Assembly (NCBI GenBank): GCA_000181795.3
Contig: CM012954.1
Span: forward strand, 8,365,258-8,429,257
DNA length: 64,000 bases
Source of the DNA: Trichinella spiralis
Taxonomy: Eukaryota; Nematoda; Enoplea; Trichinellida; Trichinellidae
Reading direction: 5' to 3'
The notes under the pieces are model-generated. The model saw nothing but the letters and a program-made list of their open reading frames with translations, was not told the DNA's origin and ran no database searches. This document shows positions 62,993 through 64,000 of the stretch, piece after piece. Made by a program: the position numbers and the translations under genes. Each line of letters opens with the position of its first letter. Position 1 is the stretch's first letter.

Positions 62993-63642
62993 TTTTGAAT
63001 TTTGAAATCCCAAGTTAAGACATGCGGGGGCGCATTTTGGCTAAGTCAATTTTTTGTTATGGCGTTGTCAGATAGATAGTTTATATTTTGACTGAATTTG
63101 AAATTGCAAGGTCAAATCTGAATTTTCGAATGACCATCATTTGTTTAATTTGTCACTTTGTTTGAATTATTTCTTCAAATCCTTATGTTATCTGCTTTCT
63201 TGCAATTTATCATGTAATATAAAATGAAAATACATATTATTTCTTATATTGTTTTTAGTATTCAAATCATAATTAGTAAAAAGATGAAATGACAGTTTCC
63301 TTAATAAGAGAAGTTTTTATATGTTTGGCAAAGCTACATTTGAATTTTCTCTTCAAACAGAGTGCATTAGTTAAGTAAATAAAGCGCAATGAAAAATACG
63401 CACTAGTCTCATTTATCAGCAGAAACAAATGAAATAAAAATTTGCATACGAGGACGTTCGCTTTATTGACATACTGGAAATAATTTTATTTTGAGGTCGT
63501 CCGTGTATGAGAGCGGTGCGTTGTGATTGGAAAATTCACTGAAGACCAATATCAAATGCCAAATACTAAATTTGTTTTTTATTCATTATTATTTTTTGGA
63601 ATAATTTCTGAAAAATAATTTTGCAATCAACATCCAAAGACA
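62993..63642. other. Intergenic region at the right end
   Basis: AT-rich, with a GC-richer patch near 63450-63540 that includes a CCAAT box on the minus strand. It may be the promoter between the candidate small gene (-) and the possible first exon at 63643 (+). Confidence 0.3.
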
Positions 63643-63678
63643 ATGAACATTAACGATGAGAAGATGACGAATTTAGCA
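63643..63678 (+). CDS. Possible first coding exon of a gene running off the window
   Basis: ATG followed by 11 sense codons (MNINDEKMTNLA) runs directly into a consensus donor GTAAGT. The rest (63679-64000) would be intron. No family can be assigned from 12 residues. Confidence 0.25.
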
Positions 63679-64000
63679 GTAAGTTGCAGTATTTTCATTT
63701 TTAAGTTTTAATCATTTAACAATACAATTGAGAATCGATATTGAGCATAATTTCTTAGTATATTCTCTATAAAGAATTCTCAACATGAGATGATAGGTGA
63801 CTTAATAAACGCCAAATTTCCGTACAATTAAGTGTGATTAAATACACAGTGTGCACAGTGTTTATCCATTATTAAAATACGGTCTTTCGAAATCACCTTT
63901 GCAGTAGCTAACATGCACTTTCATTGATCTAGCAGCTTTTGCCCGCAAATGTCACTTAAACAGCTTCATGTGACTACTTGCTTACTGCATAGAAATTTTA

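Overview
This is a window of nuclear DNA from a compact, AT-rich invertebrate animal genome. The gene content is metazoan (plexin, BORA, PLEKHF, PDZD8, MFSD5). Most introns are 45-150 bp and no transposons are recognisable. Many start codons sit just behind a 3' splice-site-like sequence, as expected in a lineage with spliced-leader trans-splicing. I cannot name the species; an early-branching nematode or another small-genome invertebrate would fit. All exon structures were assembled by hand from reading frame, splice sites and family similarity.

Layout, left to right: PNPLA8-like phospholipase (-); RPL26 (+); MFSD5 (-), whose 2.6-kb second intron holds TAF12 (-) and a two-LIM-domain protein (+); a SLC35A nucleotide-sugar transporter (+) whose stop codon overlaps that of VTI1A (-); RPL39 (-) and MRPS37/CHCHD1 (-) in tandem upstream of VTI1A; GLOD4 (+); PLEKHF/Phafin (-); BORA (+); CPSF3/CPSF73 (-); a class II ARF (+); NF-YB (-); an intronless EIF2B2 (+). 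From 1 to 30 kb the genes largely alternate in strand, so neighbours share either a short bidirectional promoter or a short convergent 3' region.

From 30.3 to 39.2 kb lies a complete plexin (-; 15 coding exons, 1948 aa). Its 5' side opens into about 17.4 kb without a recognisable coding gene (39.3-56.7 kb). There, GC-richer blocks alternate with microsatellites and AT-rich sequence. It is probably plexin 5' UTR introns plus regulatory DNA, and includes CTCF-like motifs and a cluster of TGACCA sites. PDZD8 (+; 14 exons, 1043 aa) follows.

The right end holds a candidate unrecognised small gene (-; 62.0-63.0 kb) and a possible first exon running off the window. The genes do not form one pathway. 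They are mostly single-copy housekeeping genes for translation, RNA processing, transcription, membrane traffic and organelle contact, next to one axon-guidance receptor with a large non-coding flank.
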